Below the pieces are notes generated by a model. It had not been told where the DNA came from. It saw nothing but the letters and a program-made list of their open reading frames with translations, and ran no database searches. A DNA stretch of 64,000 nucleotides from Sialis fuliginosa (lineage: Eukaryota; Arthropoda; Insecta; Megaloptera; Sialidae): positions 2,501 to 66,500 of the forward strand of contig OY540822.1 of NCBI GenBank assembly GCA_961205875.1, given 5' to 3'. The translations under genes were made by a program, and so were the position numbers. Positions 1-12,609 of this stretch are shown one piece after another; position 1 is the first letter of the stretch, and each line of letters begins with the position of its first letter.

Positions 1-1072
1 CCTAACCTAACCTAACCTAACCTAACCTAACCTAACCTAACCTAACCTAACCTAACCTAACCTAACCTAACCTAACCTAACCTAACCTAACCTAACCTAA
101 CCTAACCTAACCTAACCTAACCTAACCTAACCTAACCTAACCTAACCTAACCTAACCTAACCTAACCTAACCTAACCTAACCTAACCTAACCTAACCTAA
201 CCTAACCTAACCTAACCTAACCTAACCTAACCTAACCTAACCTAACCTAACCTAACCTAACCTAACCTAACCTAACCTAACCTAACCTAACCTAACCTAA
301 CCTAACCTAACCTAACCTAACCTAACCTAACCTAACCTAACCTAACCTAACCTAACCTAACCTAACCTAACCTAACCTAACCTAACCTAACCTAACCTAA
401 CCTAACCTAACCTAACCTAACCTAACCTAACCTAACCTAACCTAACCTAACCTAACCTAACCTAACCTAACCTAACCTAACCTAACCTAACCTAACCTAA
501 CCTAACCTAACCTAACCTAACCTAACCTAACCTAACCTAACCTAACCTAACCTAACCTAACCTAACCTAACCTAACCTAACCTAACCTAACCTAACCTAA
601 CCTAACCTAACCTAACCTAACCTAACCTAACCTAACCTAACCTAACCTAACCTAACCTAACCTAACCTAACCTAACCTAACCTAACCTAACCTAACCTAA
701 CCTAACCTAACCTAACCTAACCTAACCTAACCTAACCTAACCTAACCTAACCTAACCTAACCTAACCTAACCTAACCTAACCTAACCTAACCTAACCTAA
801 CCTAACCTAACCTAACCTAACCTAACCTAACCTAACCTAACCTAACCTAACCTAACCTAACCTAACCTAACCTAACCTAACCTAACCTAACCTAACCTAA
901 CCTAACCTAACCTAACCTAACCTAACCTAACCTAACCTAACCTAACCTAACCTAACCTAACCTAACCTAACCTAACCTAACCTAACCTAACCTAACCTAA
1001 CCTAACCTAACCTAACCTAACCTAACCTAACCTAACCTAACCTAACCTAACCTAACCTAACCTAACCTAACC
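1..1072. repeat. Telomeric (CCTAA)n array
   Basis: About 214 perfect tandem copies of the pentamer CCTAA run from base 1 to about 1070, with no variant unit that I can see. On the minus strand this is TTAGG, the ancestral insect telomere repeat maintained by telomerase. The C-rich strand reading 5' to 3' into the chromosome is the orientation expected at a left chromosome end. No non-LTR retrotransposon (TRAS/SART type) interrupts it here. The array ends abruptly at CCTTAGCGACTCC, where GC-rich subtelomeric DNA begins. Confidence 0.98.
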
Positions 1073-1480
1073 TTAGCGACTCCGTGGAGTCTGAGAACTA
1101 CGGAAGTGACCTCACAGCGACTCCGGGGGGCACCAAGGACTCCGGAAGTGACCTCATAGCGACTCCGGGGGCTCCAAGGACTCCGGAAGTGACCTCACAG
1201 CGACTCCGGGGGTACCAAAAACGCCGGAAATGACCTCATAGCGACTCCGGGGGCTCCAAGGACTCCGGATGTGACCTCACAGCGACTCCTGGGGCACCAA
1301 GGACACCGGAAATGACCTCATATCGACTCCGGGAGCTCCAAGGACTCCGGAAGTGACCTCAGGCGACTCCCGGGACTCCGGAAGTGACCTCACAGTGACT
1401 TCGGGGCCTCCAAGGACTTCGGAAATGACCTCTAGCGACTCCGGGGACTCCAGGGATTCCGGAAGTGACCTTAGGCGACT
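1073..1480. repeat. Subtelomeric minisatellite block 1
   Basis: Imperfect tandem repeat of about 40-45 bp, built from the phrases GCGACTCCGGGGGCTCC, AAGGACTCCGGAAGTGACC and TCATA/TCACA. Around nine degenerate units are visible. It abuts the telomere directly and is much richer in G and C than the rest of the window. Open reading frames here are only by-products of the repeat. Confidence 0.9.
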
Positions 1481-1905
1481 CCTGGGACTCCAGAACGACT
1501 CGGGACGACTCCGGAACGACTTTGGATTACTCGGGACGACTCTGGACGACTCGAGACGACTCGAGACGACTCGAGGCGACTCCGGAACGACTCGGGACGA
1601 CTCCGAAACGACTCGGGACGACTGGGACCGACTCGGGACGACTCGGAACGACTCGGAACGACTCCGGAATGACTCGGGACGACTCCAAATCGACTCCAGG
1701 ATGACACCGGAACGACTTCAGAACGACTCCAGGACGACTCCAAGACAACTCCTGAACGACTCCAAGACGACTCCGGAACGACTCCAGGACAACTTCTGAA
1801 CGACTCCAGAACGACTCCGGGACGACTCCAAAACGACTCCAGGATGACACCGAAACAACTCCAGGACAACTCCGGAACGACTCCAGAACGACTCGGAAAG
1901 TGACT
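1481..1905. repeat. Subtelomeric minisatellite block 2, short unit
   Basis: Tandem repeat of roughly 10-12 bp built on the unit GACGACTCGG / GACGACTCC with frequent single-base changes. It derives visibly from the GACTCC word of the preceding block. Long reading frames on both strands arise from the repeat and have no support as genes. Confidence 0.9.
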
Positions 1906-2320
1906 CAAGGGACACCAGAAGTGACTCTAAAACACCGGAAATGACTCTAAGACACTGGTTGACCAGTGTCTCCGAGACTTTTCCGGTGTCCCTGGAATCA
2001 CTTCCGGTGTCTTAGATTCACTGCCGGTGTCCCCGATTCACTTCCAGTGTCCCTGGAGTCACTTCTGGTGTCCTTGGAGTTACTTCCGGTGTCCCCAAGG
2101 CACTTTCGGTGTCCCTGGAGTCACTTCCGATGTTTTTGGAGTTACTTCCGGTGTCCCTGGAGTCACTTCCGATGTTTTTGGAGTTACTTCCGGTGTCCCT
2201 GAAGTCACTTCCGTTGTCACCGAGGTACTTCCGGTGTCCTCGGAGTCACTTCCGGTGTCCCCGAATCATTTCTAGTGTCCCCCGAGTAACTTCCGGTCTC
2301 CCCGAGTCACTTAGGACGAC
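1906..2320. repeat. Subtelomeric minisatellite block 3, polarity inverted
   Basis: Left of 1951 the words are GACACCGGAAGTGACTC. Right of 1970 they appear as the reverse complement, for example GAGTCACTTCCGGTGTCC, in a unit of about 21 bp. The switch point at 1951-1970 is itself a palindrome: a 9-bp stem GACACTGGT/ACCAGTGTC around a 2-base loop. Confidence 0.88.
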
Positions 2321-2425
2321 ACCGGAACTGACGACACCGGGACTGACGACACCGAGACTGACGACATGGGAACTGACGACACCGGGACTGATGACTCCGG
2401 GACTGGCGACACCGGAACTATCTAC
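2321..2425. repeat. Subtelomeric minisatellite block 4, 15-bp unit
   Basis: Six to seven copies of the 15-bp unit ACTGACGACACCGGG with small changes. This is the inner edge of the GC-rich subtelomere; the DNA becomes AT-rich immediately afterwards. Confidence 0.85.
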
Positions 2426-2524
2426 ATATATAAATCGAACGTATGACTGTCTGTCTGTAATATTAATAATTTGGTATAAATGTTCATTTGTAGAAATGGG
2501 ACAGGTATTGTGCTGTTATTTAGA

Positions 2525-3240
2525 TACCTATTAGAAACCCTATTAATCTCCCTTTGTCTTCCGTCTGTCCGTCCATCCTTTTTACTCAAAGCTAAATAGC
2601 TCGTAAACTATATATGCTAGAAATTTGAAATTTTTACTGAATTTGTAAAATGACACCCTCTAGTAAAATATGTACAAATTTATTGAATAAATAATTTTTC
2701 AGGAGAGGCAATAAAGGAGCTAAAGCTAGGTAAAATAAAAAATTATACCAAGGCATGTGGCACGTTAAAATTTATAACTAAAGAAGCGGAATTTTACCTT
2801 TTTTTATATTTTTTTTCTGAATCAAAAATGGTGCCTGTAGGGGGCTTTAACGCAAATCCAACAAAAAAAAAAAATGTATACCAAGACATGTCAAAATGTA
2901 CATCTCAATTAGTAGAATTTACCATCTTTTTTATTTTTTTTCTAACTAAAAAATGTCGCTTGTAGGGGGCTAAAAGCAGTATTTTATTTTGTCCACCCTA
3001 CCTCTGGCTCGGTAACTACTGGGACAAAAAATCTGAAAAAAATTTGGTAACGAGGCTTTAGTGGAACTACCATCGACAACTAAAGTTAACAATATAATTT
3101 TAAATTTTTAAATTATAAGATGGGGCGTCAGAATTTTTTATTTTGATATCTAGGCAAGTGGGATGTCTAAATATTGATCTCAATTAGTAGAACTTGACAT
3201 TTTTTTCTAACTTAAAAATGCACCTCTAACTGGTTCCAAA
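2525..3240. repeat. Interspersed repeat, family seen three times
   Basis: Starts near GAAACCCTATTAATCTCC and GTCCGTCCATCC and continues through AGCTCGTAAACTATAT. Diverged copies of the same sequence occur at about 26756-27240 and 51435-51720, both next to histone units. No coding region. Non-autonomous element of unknown class. Confidence 0.7.
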
Positions 3241-3360
3241 CATTTCACGTAGTACGTACTTTGGAACCTTTAGGGCTAGGGTGACCAGATTTTAGTTTTG
3301 GTAAACCCTGAGATGTAAATGAAGACCCCTTTTTAGTTTTATCTAAATTTTATCTTAAAT

Positions 3361-3744
3361 TTTCAGTGTTTCTGAAATACCGCGGCTCCTGATAATCGAA
3401 TAAAAGATATACCACTTAATTCGTTATGAAATTCCCTATAAATCTGCATAAGTTTAATTTTTTTAGATTAATTACAAAACCTATAAAAAAATAAAAGCCG
3501 AGCGAACCAGTCTTAAAAATCGTACATATTAAACATCAAAGTTATGAGACTATTAATTACATTTAAAGTTGTTATTAAATAAATACGAAATCGATGTACA
3601 ATGTTTTTATTTATTTGTAGGTTTTGTAATTAATCTAAAAAATTAAACTTATGCAGATTTATAGGGAATTTCATAACGAATTAAGTGGTATATTTTTTAT
3701 TCGATTATCAGGAGCCGCGATATTTCAGAAACACTATGAAAATT
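3361..3744. repeat. Foldback (inverted-repeat) element
   Basis: Arms 3361-3484 and 3618-3744 are near-perfect reverse complements. For example, AATTCGTTATGAAATTCCCT in the left arm pairs with its complement in the right arm. The spacer is about 134 bp. No coding capacity. The class is unclear because I see no confident target duplication. Confidence 0.85.
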
Positions 3745-5490
3745 CCTGTAAATTCTTAACTTTAATACACGAGTAATTAGGTGTTTTTGATAAATTATAT
3801 CTCACTTAGGAGCTCAATATGAAAAAATGTTTTTTGAGGGTTGTTTTAAGGATAAATAAAAGAAACTTTTGCCAAAATTTGGTGCAATTTGGAGTATAGA
3901 GAAAAAAGTTTTAAAGGTGTGAATATAGCGTTTTTTGGAAAATAAGACATCTAAAAACAAGTGTAACTTTAAAAGTTTTTGAGCAAATTAAAATATCGGT
4001 ATGGAGAACCATACATGACTTCCATGTTCTTTCTATCTTTTTAAATAATTTTTAAATATACATTTTTTTAAATATTTTATTTATATAACCTACTACTATG
4101 AATATACATATCGTAATACATTTAAAAAACATATACACTTACAACGGTTACAGCTCTTTTTTCCATTTGTATATAAATATTAGTTTTCTAATGTCAAAAA
4201 CATAATTCACATTCGTAGAAAAACTAATTTGACAATTTGAATTTAGTTGCATTTGTTTCCAAGGCAACATGAATTAATGACATATTAGTATTTAAAATTC
4301 AAATTTTAAGTGTGTTTTTCACCCCTTTAATGGCTGTTTAGGCACGTACAAATAATAAATGTCCCTTAGATTCAATTGAACTGCAAATGTACCAAATCTT
4401 ATCAAAATTAGTGAGATAATACTCGCAATATTCACTTTTTAGACGAAAAAAGTTACAAAATTTCGAATATTTCCAAAACCCCTAATCCGATTAACACCAA
4501 AATCAATTGGTCTGGAGTACTCACTGAGACAAACATTTTCCCCAAAAATAATTCAGATCGGTGCATTTTTACACTAGTTATCGTGAACGAAAGGAAATTC
4601 TACATCCGCACAGATACACGCACAGCCGCCATGCGGAAATTAAGTTTTGAAGTTAGTACAATCAGAATTTGTCATTTTCTCGGACACGATTTTTCGATGG
4701 TATTACAATACTTCCATTTCTTTCAGAACATGGAAGTAAAAATGTATAAATATTTGGAAACTACATAAAAAATTGAATAAAATGACCTATACTGGAAGTA
4801 TTTTGGTTGAAACCAAAATATTTGGCGGCAATTTCAAAATCGACTATTTTTACAAAAATCAAACTTAATGTTTTGGTACCGCATTCGGCCAAAATTGAAT
4901 ATTCGGCTCTGAAACTGATTTCAAATGAAAGATCAACAAAAAACGAAGAAAATGAGCCCTATAACATGCATAATAAGGGACATTTTGAAAAATAAGGTAC
5001 TATCGAAAAAAGTCTAATTTCGCTCGATTTCAAAAGTTTAAAAAATCGTAATTCGGTCAAAAAAGGGGGCGGGGGGAAAAGATTTTTGGAACCATGTTTT
5101 TTTGATATATACTTTGAGAAAAAAAATTTCTAGCAAAATCGGTGACATACGTGCGCCCTGTTTTTTTAAAAACTACTGGAAATGCTCATATACAACCATA
5201 TGTTACGTTTATACGGTATTTTTGTTTTTTTATTTTTCATAATTGTATTTTACGCAATTTAAAACGTTTAATTATAAACTCATGTTGAATATTTTATATA
5301 TTTTGAATTTATGGTATTAGAGATCGTTCTGAATACGATAATTTAACATTTTTCTATCAAAAATAATAATAATTTAGTTCGATTGAAAATTACAACAATC
5401 GTGTAAACGAGCTGTGTATGTAAATAAAGTTCAAGATGCCGGCGAATTTCGTTTAGATATATTTTTACATTTTTCGCTGTTAATATATAC
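3745..5490. other. AT-rich intergenic sequence without recognisable genes
   Basis: No gene is supported. Short reading frames at 4583-4768 and 4807-4995 have no recognisable domain and no signals. Homopolymer runs and phrases such as AAAATCGGTGACATACGTG suggest decayed mobile-element DNA. Confidence 0.5.
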
Positions 5491-5514
5491 CTACTTGTTT
5501 ATCCAGTGTATTCC

Positions 5515-7580
5515 ATGTTGATTAAGCAATAGGAAATTTAACTTAGGGACAATTAGAAGTGTTGTAGTAGCCTTTGGTCAAATTTTACGATATATGTATC
5601 ATTGGTGCATTTTAAAATGCCGCCACAAAATTTTATAAAATTGCCATTAGTATTTTGTTTTCATTTTTGTATCTGTCAAAAATTACTAATATTTATTGTA
5701 ATCACAGAATAATTAAAACATTATTCATTCTGATATTATAATTAACTAGTACACGATTAAAGAAAAATTGCAAATGGATACATTTAGGTGTTATTTCTAA
5801 GTAAGAGATTTATTTAGCGTCGAATTTGAGAACTGACCAATACCATTGAGTAACAATACTTCATATTTCAAGCATAAAATACTTAAACTAAAAATTACAC
5901 CTTAACCACAATAAAACAATGTCACTCGACACGTGTTTCGACTTCACAAGAAGTCCTCATCAGGAGCCTAACAGTTCCAGACTCCGTTTTTCCAGTAGTA
6001 AGCATAAAATAAATAATAATAACTAAAATTAAATTAAGTAACGAAAATAAATTATTATGTTTTAGAGGGCATAATATGTATCGCAATTTTGAAGAAAGAG
6101 GCTGTTTAAAATCCAAACTTAACTTCAGAAGAATCATTGACTATAACCGATTCATAAACACAATATATTCAATAACTTAGAAGAACAGAAAGAACATTTG
6201 TTATACTTTATTTATTCTTAATGTATTTTTAAAATTAAATATAGTTATTTTTATGTATCCACTGTTTACTGCTTTCGTTCTAGTAAAATTTTGTAAGTGT
6301 AAATTAGAAATTAAAATACAATCATTTACTTTGTGTGTAAAAAATAAATGCATAAATATAAACTGGAGTATCATAGAGTGTAAAGAAAAAACACAACATA
6401 AAATTAAATAAAAAATCCAAGATAAAATTACAACACACTCACGGATAAGATACGTATAATTCAGGTAGATTTTTATGTATACGGCTTGTGATATACCTAA
6501 CATATACGTACATATTACATATACAAACATCTTAAAAAATACGTATATTTAATACAGCTATTATACATATTTGGTACATACAGTATATACGAAAATTATG
6601 AGAGATAGAGAGTTACGTATTAAATATGTGTATAAAGAATGTAAAATATACGTTTTATCGTATATGTCCATAATACGTATATCATTGGTTCTTAATTTAC
6701 GTAAATAATTTATAGGTAATATTTACGTAAAAATTAAGATTATTTTTTACGAACCATAACTCAAACTAACGGCGTGATTTCACTTTAGATTAGTATATAC
6801 ACAGCAGTTTAGGTATTGTAATATAGGTATAAGTTAGTACGGTGATTAATAAACATAATATTTAATTAGATTTATTATGAATATTAATAATACATATAGA
6901 GGTCCCCAGTGTTCCAGTGGCGAGTTTCTAGCTAGGTTCCGAGAGTAAAAGAAAGAAAGTAATAGAATTAAGAAAGAAGACCATATAGAAGAGAGATATG
7001 TGATGAGAAACGTTGGCCGATGATGATACACGACCAAACAAACCGACGCGGCTAACACCCAGAAGCCAAGATCAATATCAAGATCACCGCGGAAGCCTCA
7101 AGACTTGTACAGCAAAATTTATATTTTTTACGTATATAATACGTACATATTACGTAGATATTTACGTAAAATATATATACATACGACATATTTTAGCTGG
7201 ACATTAAGCTCTTTTTTCAACCAAAAATATACATACAATTACATAAAATATACGTAGATACAGCAAAATGTTTGCGTAAAATAAACGTATGTTAAACGTA
7301 AGTGTGTTGTGTGGGAATAGTATAATTAATTAATAGTTTAATCCGTTATTTGCACCAATATGTTACAAATTCTGCGATTAAAATGTTTTAATTATGATTA
7401 TTTTCATGATTTTGACAGATATAAAATTGATAACAAAATACTGATGACAATTTTATTAAATTTTGTGGCGGCATTTCAAAATGCACCAATGACACATCGT
7501 TAAATTCGATCAAAGGTTACTACAACACTTCTAATTGCCCCCATGTTAAATTTCCTTAATCAATATGAAATACACTGTAT
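5515..7580. mobile_element. Decayed element with long inverted arms
   Basis: The segment 5515-5735 (with GCCGCCACAAAATTTTATAA) is repeated as reverse complement at about 7376-7575 (TAAATTTTGTGGCGGCATTT). It encloses about 1.6 kb that is rich in TACGTA/ACGTATAT words. The interior has a segment at 6960-7110 whose reverse complement recurs at 53040-53180. No intact coding region. Probably a composite of nested insertions. Confidence 0.55.
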
Positions 7581-8029
7581 AATACAGTACTTACATGTAT
7601 GAACATTTTATTAATATATTTCGTGTTTTAAATTCTTCGCTATGTGATAAGTTATGACGGATCGATTCAAGAAAAAACCACCGATTTATTTTGGAGATTA
7701 CGTTTTTAGTGTTCCGAATTTCAAATAGATTTCTACGAAGGAAGGCTTTTAAATATATCTGTGTCTGTTTTGTATTCTAATGCCCGGTATTATCAACCAA
7801 TTAAATGCTCGTTTAACCTAAATTTTGTATATTACATACGTGATTTAAATCAATATTAAGGCTCTCAATGAAAATTCTACATAATAGGTATGCGTTGTAA
7901 AACGCAACGGACAGTGTTAATGATATTTTATAAGTTTTTCTGTAGTAAGTAAAAATAGATTTTTTCATCAATGAAAACCAATGAGCGTATGTCTTTTTTT
8001 CCTATACACTTATTGTGTGTACTGACTGT

Positions 8030-9240
8030 ACCTGTGTAGATAAACAAGTAACGTAGACCTGTTTAAGATGCGTCTTTGTATATAAAAAGATGTCAAAAAT
8101 GCAGTCAATGTCTTTTATACCTGTGTAGATAAACAGGTATAGCTTATAAAATTAAATACACTATTATTTATACAAAGTAATTATGTGTTTAGTGTAATAA
8201 TCGATAGATAGTACAATTAATACTTGAGTTTTAACAATTAAATGAGAGCATCTATGTAGATAAATAGATAGAATCAATTCAGCAAGTTTTTGTAAACATT
8301 TTTTTAACATATTCGGAATGGCTTCTGAAAAAAAATTAAAATTTGTAAAAGTGTATGTGGCGCCATCTAGTGGAGAAAGCGCAAACTATCGTAAATTAGA
8401 ACAGTCTGTGAATAATATTGTTATTTCAAGCTTTTTTCGCTTTATAACGCTACATTTACTTTCATACATTTTTAATTTTTTCAGAAACCATTCTGATTTT
8501 GCTCACAAAATTTTGTCAATAACTTACTTAATTGATTATATCTATTTATCTACATAGATACTCTGATTTTATATTACCTGTTTATGTACACAGGTATTAA
8601 TTGTAGGTACTATTGATTATTACTTACCTTCTTTATAATATAAATAATCCATGTATACTTTGATATTTACTAAACACAGCGGTACTAATGATACCTTGAG
8701 CTAACATTTTAACTTCAGTTTATGTAACTGACTGTGTATAAACCGGCACAAATAGCATAGAAAGTCAATAGCTGCTTGAATATCTACTAGATAGTCTACT
8801 ACGGAGTTCGTCAGTCTGAGAGTAAGTCAATTATTGTAAAAATAGATTGTTGTATTGTGGGGGACAATGTGGTCGTCATCACCCTAAGAAGGGTATATCT
8901 CTACGATTATTTACTTTCGGGTTCCCCATTTGGGAAACGAGGTTCCGGTCGAGCTCGGATCAATCGTAAAGACGATTTATCTGTTATAGATTAATTAGCA
9001 ATGTAATGCTATTTAATTTTATAATAGGTATACCTATTTATCTACACAGGTATAAAAGACATGTATGTGAATTGACTACAATTTCAACATGTATTTATCT
9101 ACAAAGATGTTATTAAACATTTCTACGAGGGCGTGACGATTTTTATTAAAAGTGTATTACCATTGATGTTAGGATTTAGAGTTGAGCGCAGGCTGTGGAT
9201 TTTCAGGTCAAAACTGGAAACAAAACAGCGCAAAATCCAA
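8030..9240. repeat. Repeat cluster with ACCTGTgtagataaACAGGT palindromes
   Basis: The small palindrome ACCTGT...ACAGGT or a variant recurs near 8030, 8115, 8545, 8575 and 9040. Segments 8575-8720 and 8940-9230 recur, diverged, at 11290-11425 and 12185-12490. This is an ordered repeat of roughly 0.9 kb present twice. No gene seen. Confidence 0.65.
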
Positions 9241-9289
9241 TAACTGCCGTCACCACTGGCCAGTACTCACGGTGTATATCGGAACACAG

Positions 9290-9440
9290 TCTAGATCGTA
9301 ACAAAATATATTTATTTACCTTGGTATTTTCTTCACGCTCGTAGTTTGTATTATACACACGCTCGGTCCGACTTGGACACCAGTACAGAGCTTCCTCGGT
9401 TATGTTCAAAAGCTTGTCAAATATATAGTATGAAGTACCT
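9290..9440 (-). pseudogene. Exon-like fragment, copy A (unknown gene)
   Basis: On the minus strand a short open stretch reads FDKLLNITEEALYWCPSRTE and continues RVYNTNYEREENTK. It ends at a splice-donor-like AAGGTAAAT at about 9320. Diverged versions lie at 15777-15886 (minus) and 23733-23840 (plus). The shared protein-like pattern, together with donor and acceptor signals at the other copies, suggests a duplicated exon of a gene I do not recognise. No complete gene is visible here. Confidence 0.4.
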
Positions 9441-9654
9441 ACATTAATATTCAGATGTAAGCCGTAAGACAAGAGTACGTAAATGTTAAATAAATGTATC
9501 TAATGTATTAATAAATGTATCTTCCTAGCTAGCAAATTTGCTAGCTCCTTTATAATACCGGACATTACCCTCGCTTCTTTATACATATTATATCGCGAAC
9601 GACGGTGTTTTTTAATTGTTTAAAATAAAGCTACACATTAAATTACATATAAAT

Positions 9655-11265
9655 ATGTTTTATTGCCTTCACGATAGACACCCTAATTTCGCGATTCGGT
9701 GCGAAAAAATAAAAACGACCGGAACCATAATCTGACCAGGACCATGATCTGACCAGGACCATGATCTGACCAGGACCATGATCTGACCAGAACCATATTC
9801 TGACCAGGACCATGATCTGACCAGGACCATGATCTGACGAGAACCATATTCTGACCAGGACCATGTTCTGACCAGAACTATGTTCTGACCAGGACCATGT
9901 ACTGACCAGGACCATGAAAATATTAAAACGCCGATAGCTCGTAAACGGCAGCCCGCAGAGAGATTTTGTACTGGATAACAGGCGACCGGCGGTCGATTGC
10001 CTTGACGATAGATATCCTAAATTCGTAATTTGGTGCGATAATATTAAAGGCTCATTAAAACGTAAACGGCGGCCCGCAGAGAGATTTTGCACTGGACAAC
10101 AAATGACCGGCGATCGATTGCCTTGACGATAGACACCCTAGTTTCGCGATTTGGTGCGATAATATTAAAGACCCATCAACACGTTAACGGCGGCCCGCAG
10201 AGATTTTGCACTGAACATCAAGTGACCGGTGGTCGATTGCCTTGATGACAGACACCCTAATTTCGCGATTCAGTGCAATAAATTTAAAGGCCCATTAACA
10301 CGTAAACGGCGGCCCGCAGAGATTTTGCACTGGACAACAAGTGACCGGTGGTCGATTGCCTTGACGATAGACACCCTAATTTCGCGATTCGGTGCGATAA
10401 AATTAAGGCCCATTAACACGTAAACGGCGGGCCGCAGAGAGGTTTTGCACTGGACAACAAATAAACGGCGGTCGATTGCCTTGACGATAGACACCCTAAT
10501 TTCGCGATTCGGTGCGATAAAATTAAGGCCCATTAACACGTAAACGGCGGGCCGCAGAGAGGTTTTGCACTGGACAACAAATAAACGGCGGTCGATTGCC
10601 TTGACGATAGACACCCTAATTTCGCGATTCGGTGCGATAAAATTAAGGCCCATTAACACGTAAACAGCGGGCCGCAGAGAGGTTTTGCACTGGACAACAA
10701 ATAAACGGCGGTCGATTGCCTTGACGATAGACACCCTAATTTCGCGATTCAGTGCGATAATATTAATGAACCATTAACACATAAACGGCGGTCCGCAGAT
10801 ATTTTGCTCAGGACAACAAATAACCGGCGGTCGATTGCCTTGACGATAGACACCCTAATTTCGCGATTCGGTGCGATAAAATTAAAGGCCCATTAACACG
10901 TAAACGGCGGCCCGCAGAGAGGTTTTGCACTGGACAACAAATAACCGGCGGTCGATTGCCTTGACGATAGAGACCCTTATTTCGCGATTCGGTTCGATAA
11001 AATTAAAAGCCCATTAACACGTAAACGGCGGCCCGAAGAGAGATTTTGCAATGAACAACAAATAACCGGCAGTCGATTGCCTTGACGATAAACACCCTAA
11101 TTTCGCGATTCGGTGCGATAATATTAATGAACCATTAACATATAAATGGCGGTCCGCAGATATTTTGCACTGGACAACAAGTGACCGGTGGTCGATTGCC
11201 TTCACGATAGACACCCTAATTTCGCGATTCGGTGCGATAAAATTAAAGGCCCATTAACAACATTC
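9655..11265. repeat. 120-bp tandem satellite, about 12 units
   Basis: The unit contains CGATTGCCTTGACGATAGAC, ACCCTAATTTCGCGATTCGG and CATTAACACGTAAACGGCGG. Units at 10381, 10501 and 10621 are almost identical and exactly 120 bp apart; outer units diverge. Because 120 is divisible by three, one minus-strand frame (10270-10734) stays open with a 40-residue repeat, but I see nothing that makes it a gene. The first unit is interrupted at about 9716-9915 by a different minisatellite. Confidence 0.92.
9716..9915. repeat. 17-bp minisatellite nested in the satellite
   Basis: About eleven copies of the 17-bp unit TCTGACCAGGACCATGA, with changes such as AGAACCATATTC. It sits between the first partial 120-bp unit and the next one, so it probably expanded inside an existing satellite unit. 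Confidence 0.9.
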
Positions 11266-12609
11266 CGATTATGTTCTGATTTAATGTTTGTTACCTGTTT
11301 ATGTACACAGGTATTATTGTACTATTGATTAGTACTTACCTTCTTTATAATATAAATAATCGATGTATACTTTACGATACTTACTAAACACATTGCGTCA
11401 CTGATGTCTTTGAGTCAACATTTTAAGGATATCTAATTTCAACGAGAAATAGTTGAAATTTGGAGAAGTTACTCCTTTATAAATCTTAAGTACCCACACA
11501 AAATTTCAAAAAGTTTTACAACATATGTAGTTTGAAAGTTAATGAAAATTATTTTGTACGGTGAAAGATGCCAACCGTGTTACAATTAGTTGAAGTGTCA
11601 CTGCTCTAAATTCCATAACTAATCCTAGATAATAGATACTAGTACAGAATTAATACCCCATTTGAAAGTAATTGCTAGCTAGCAAATTTTGTTAGCTCCT
11701 TTATAATACCGGACATTACTCCTTTATAAATCTTAAGTACCCACACAAAAAAGTTATTATTTTTATAAATTAACATGGGCTCTTATGGCAGAATGGTGTA
11801 TTTACGGTTAAAGTCCAATAAAACACATGGTTCAAGCATCGAGAAAAATCTGAAATTTTCACAATACGTCACTTACAAATTTAGCAACAATTTTCATAAA
11901 AAAAATTATAGCCATACAGAACTAAATTGTGGAAAAAAAAAATTATTATTGGTGAAAAATATAAAAAAAATGGCGTACTGAAATGTTTTTATTACATATT
12001 TTTTCATATATGTAAGCATATGAAGTACTAATATTGTTATTTTCATTACATTTGTATGTTCCACATACAGGGTGTCTAAATAACAGGGGACAGTATGGGG
12101 ATCTTGGAAACTATAAGATATAGAGTTTCGGTTAAATGAGAGAAAAGTTACCTTTAACGTTAGCTGCTCGGATCTCTACTGGATAGTGTTCCAGTCGAGT
12201 TCGGATCAATCGTAGAGACCATTTATCTGTTATAGAATTAGCAATGTATTAGGATATGCTATTTAATTTTATAATACCTGTTTATCTACACAAGTATATA
12301 AGACATTGACATTTTCAACATGTATTTATCTACAAAGATGTTTCTAAACAGTTCTACGAGGGCGTAACAAGGTATAAATCAATGATTTACTGGTATTTAA
12401 ACTATTTTTATTAAAAGTGTATTACCGTAAATGTTAAGAATTAGAGTTAGGAGCAGGCTGTGGATTTTCTGGACATGACTGGAAACAAAACAGACAGTAT
12501 TAACAAACATTTTGTTTATTAAACAACATACCATTTGTCGAATCTAACTTTCTACAAAATTTCAATCCAACATTTTAATGTAAAATCAACTGTTTATATA
12601 TAATATATA
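11266..12609. other. Repeat-derived intergenic DNA
   Basis: Contains diverged second copies of sequences from 8575-9230 (at 11290-11425 and 12185-12490). A phrase CTCCTTTATAATACCGGACA is shared with 9540-9570. No gene supported. Confidence 0.6.

Noticed and set aside
1353-1915. Overlapping reading frames of 65-148 codons on both strands, and 1966-2534
   Set aside because: They are produced by GC-rich minisatellites with few stop codons. The proteins are low-complexity and change frame with each repeat variant.
9643-10092. 149-codon minus-strand frame
   Set aside because: It spans the 17-bp minisatellite and a satellite unit, with repetitive WSDHGPGQ-type text.
10270-10734. 154-codon minus-strand frame
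   Set aside because: It is three to four units of the 120-bp satellite; the period is a multiple of three, so openness is automatic.
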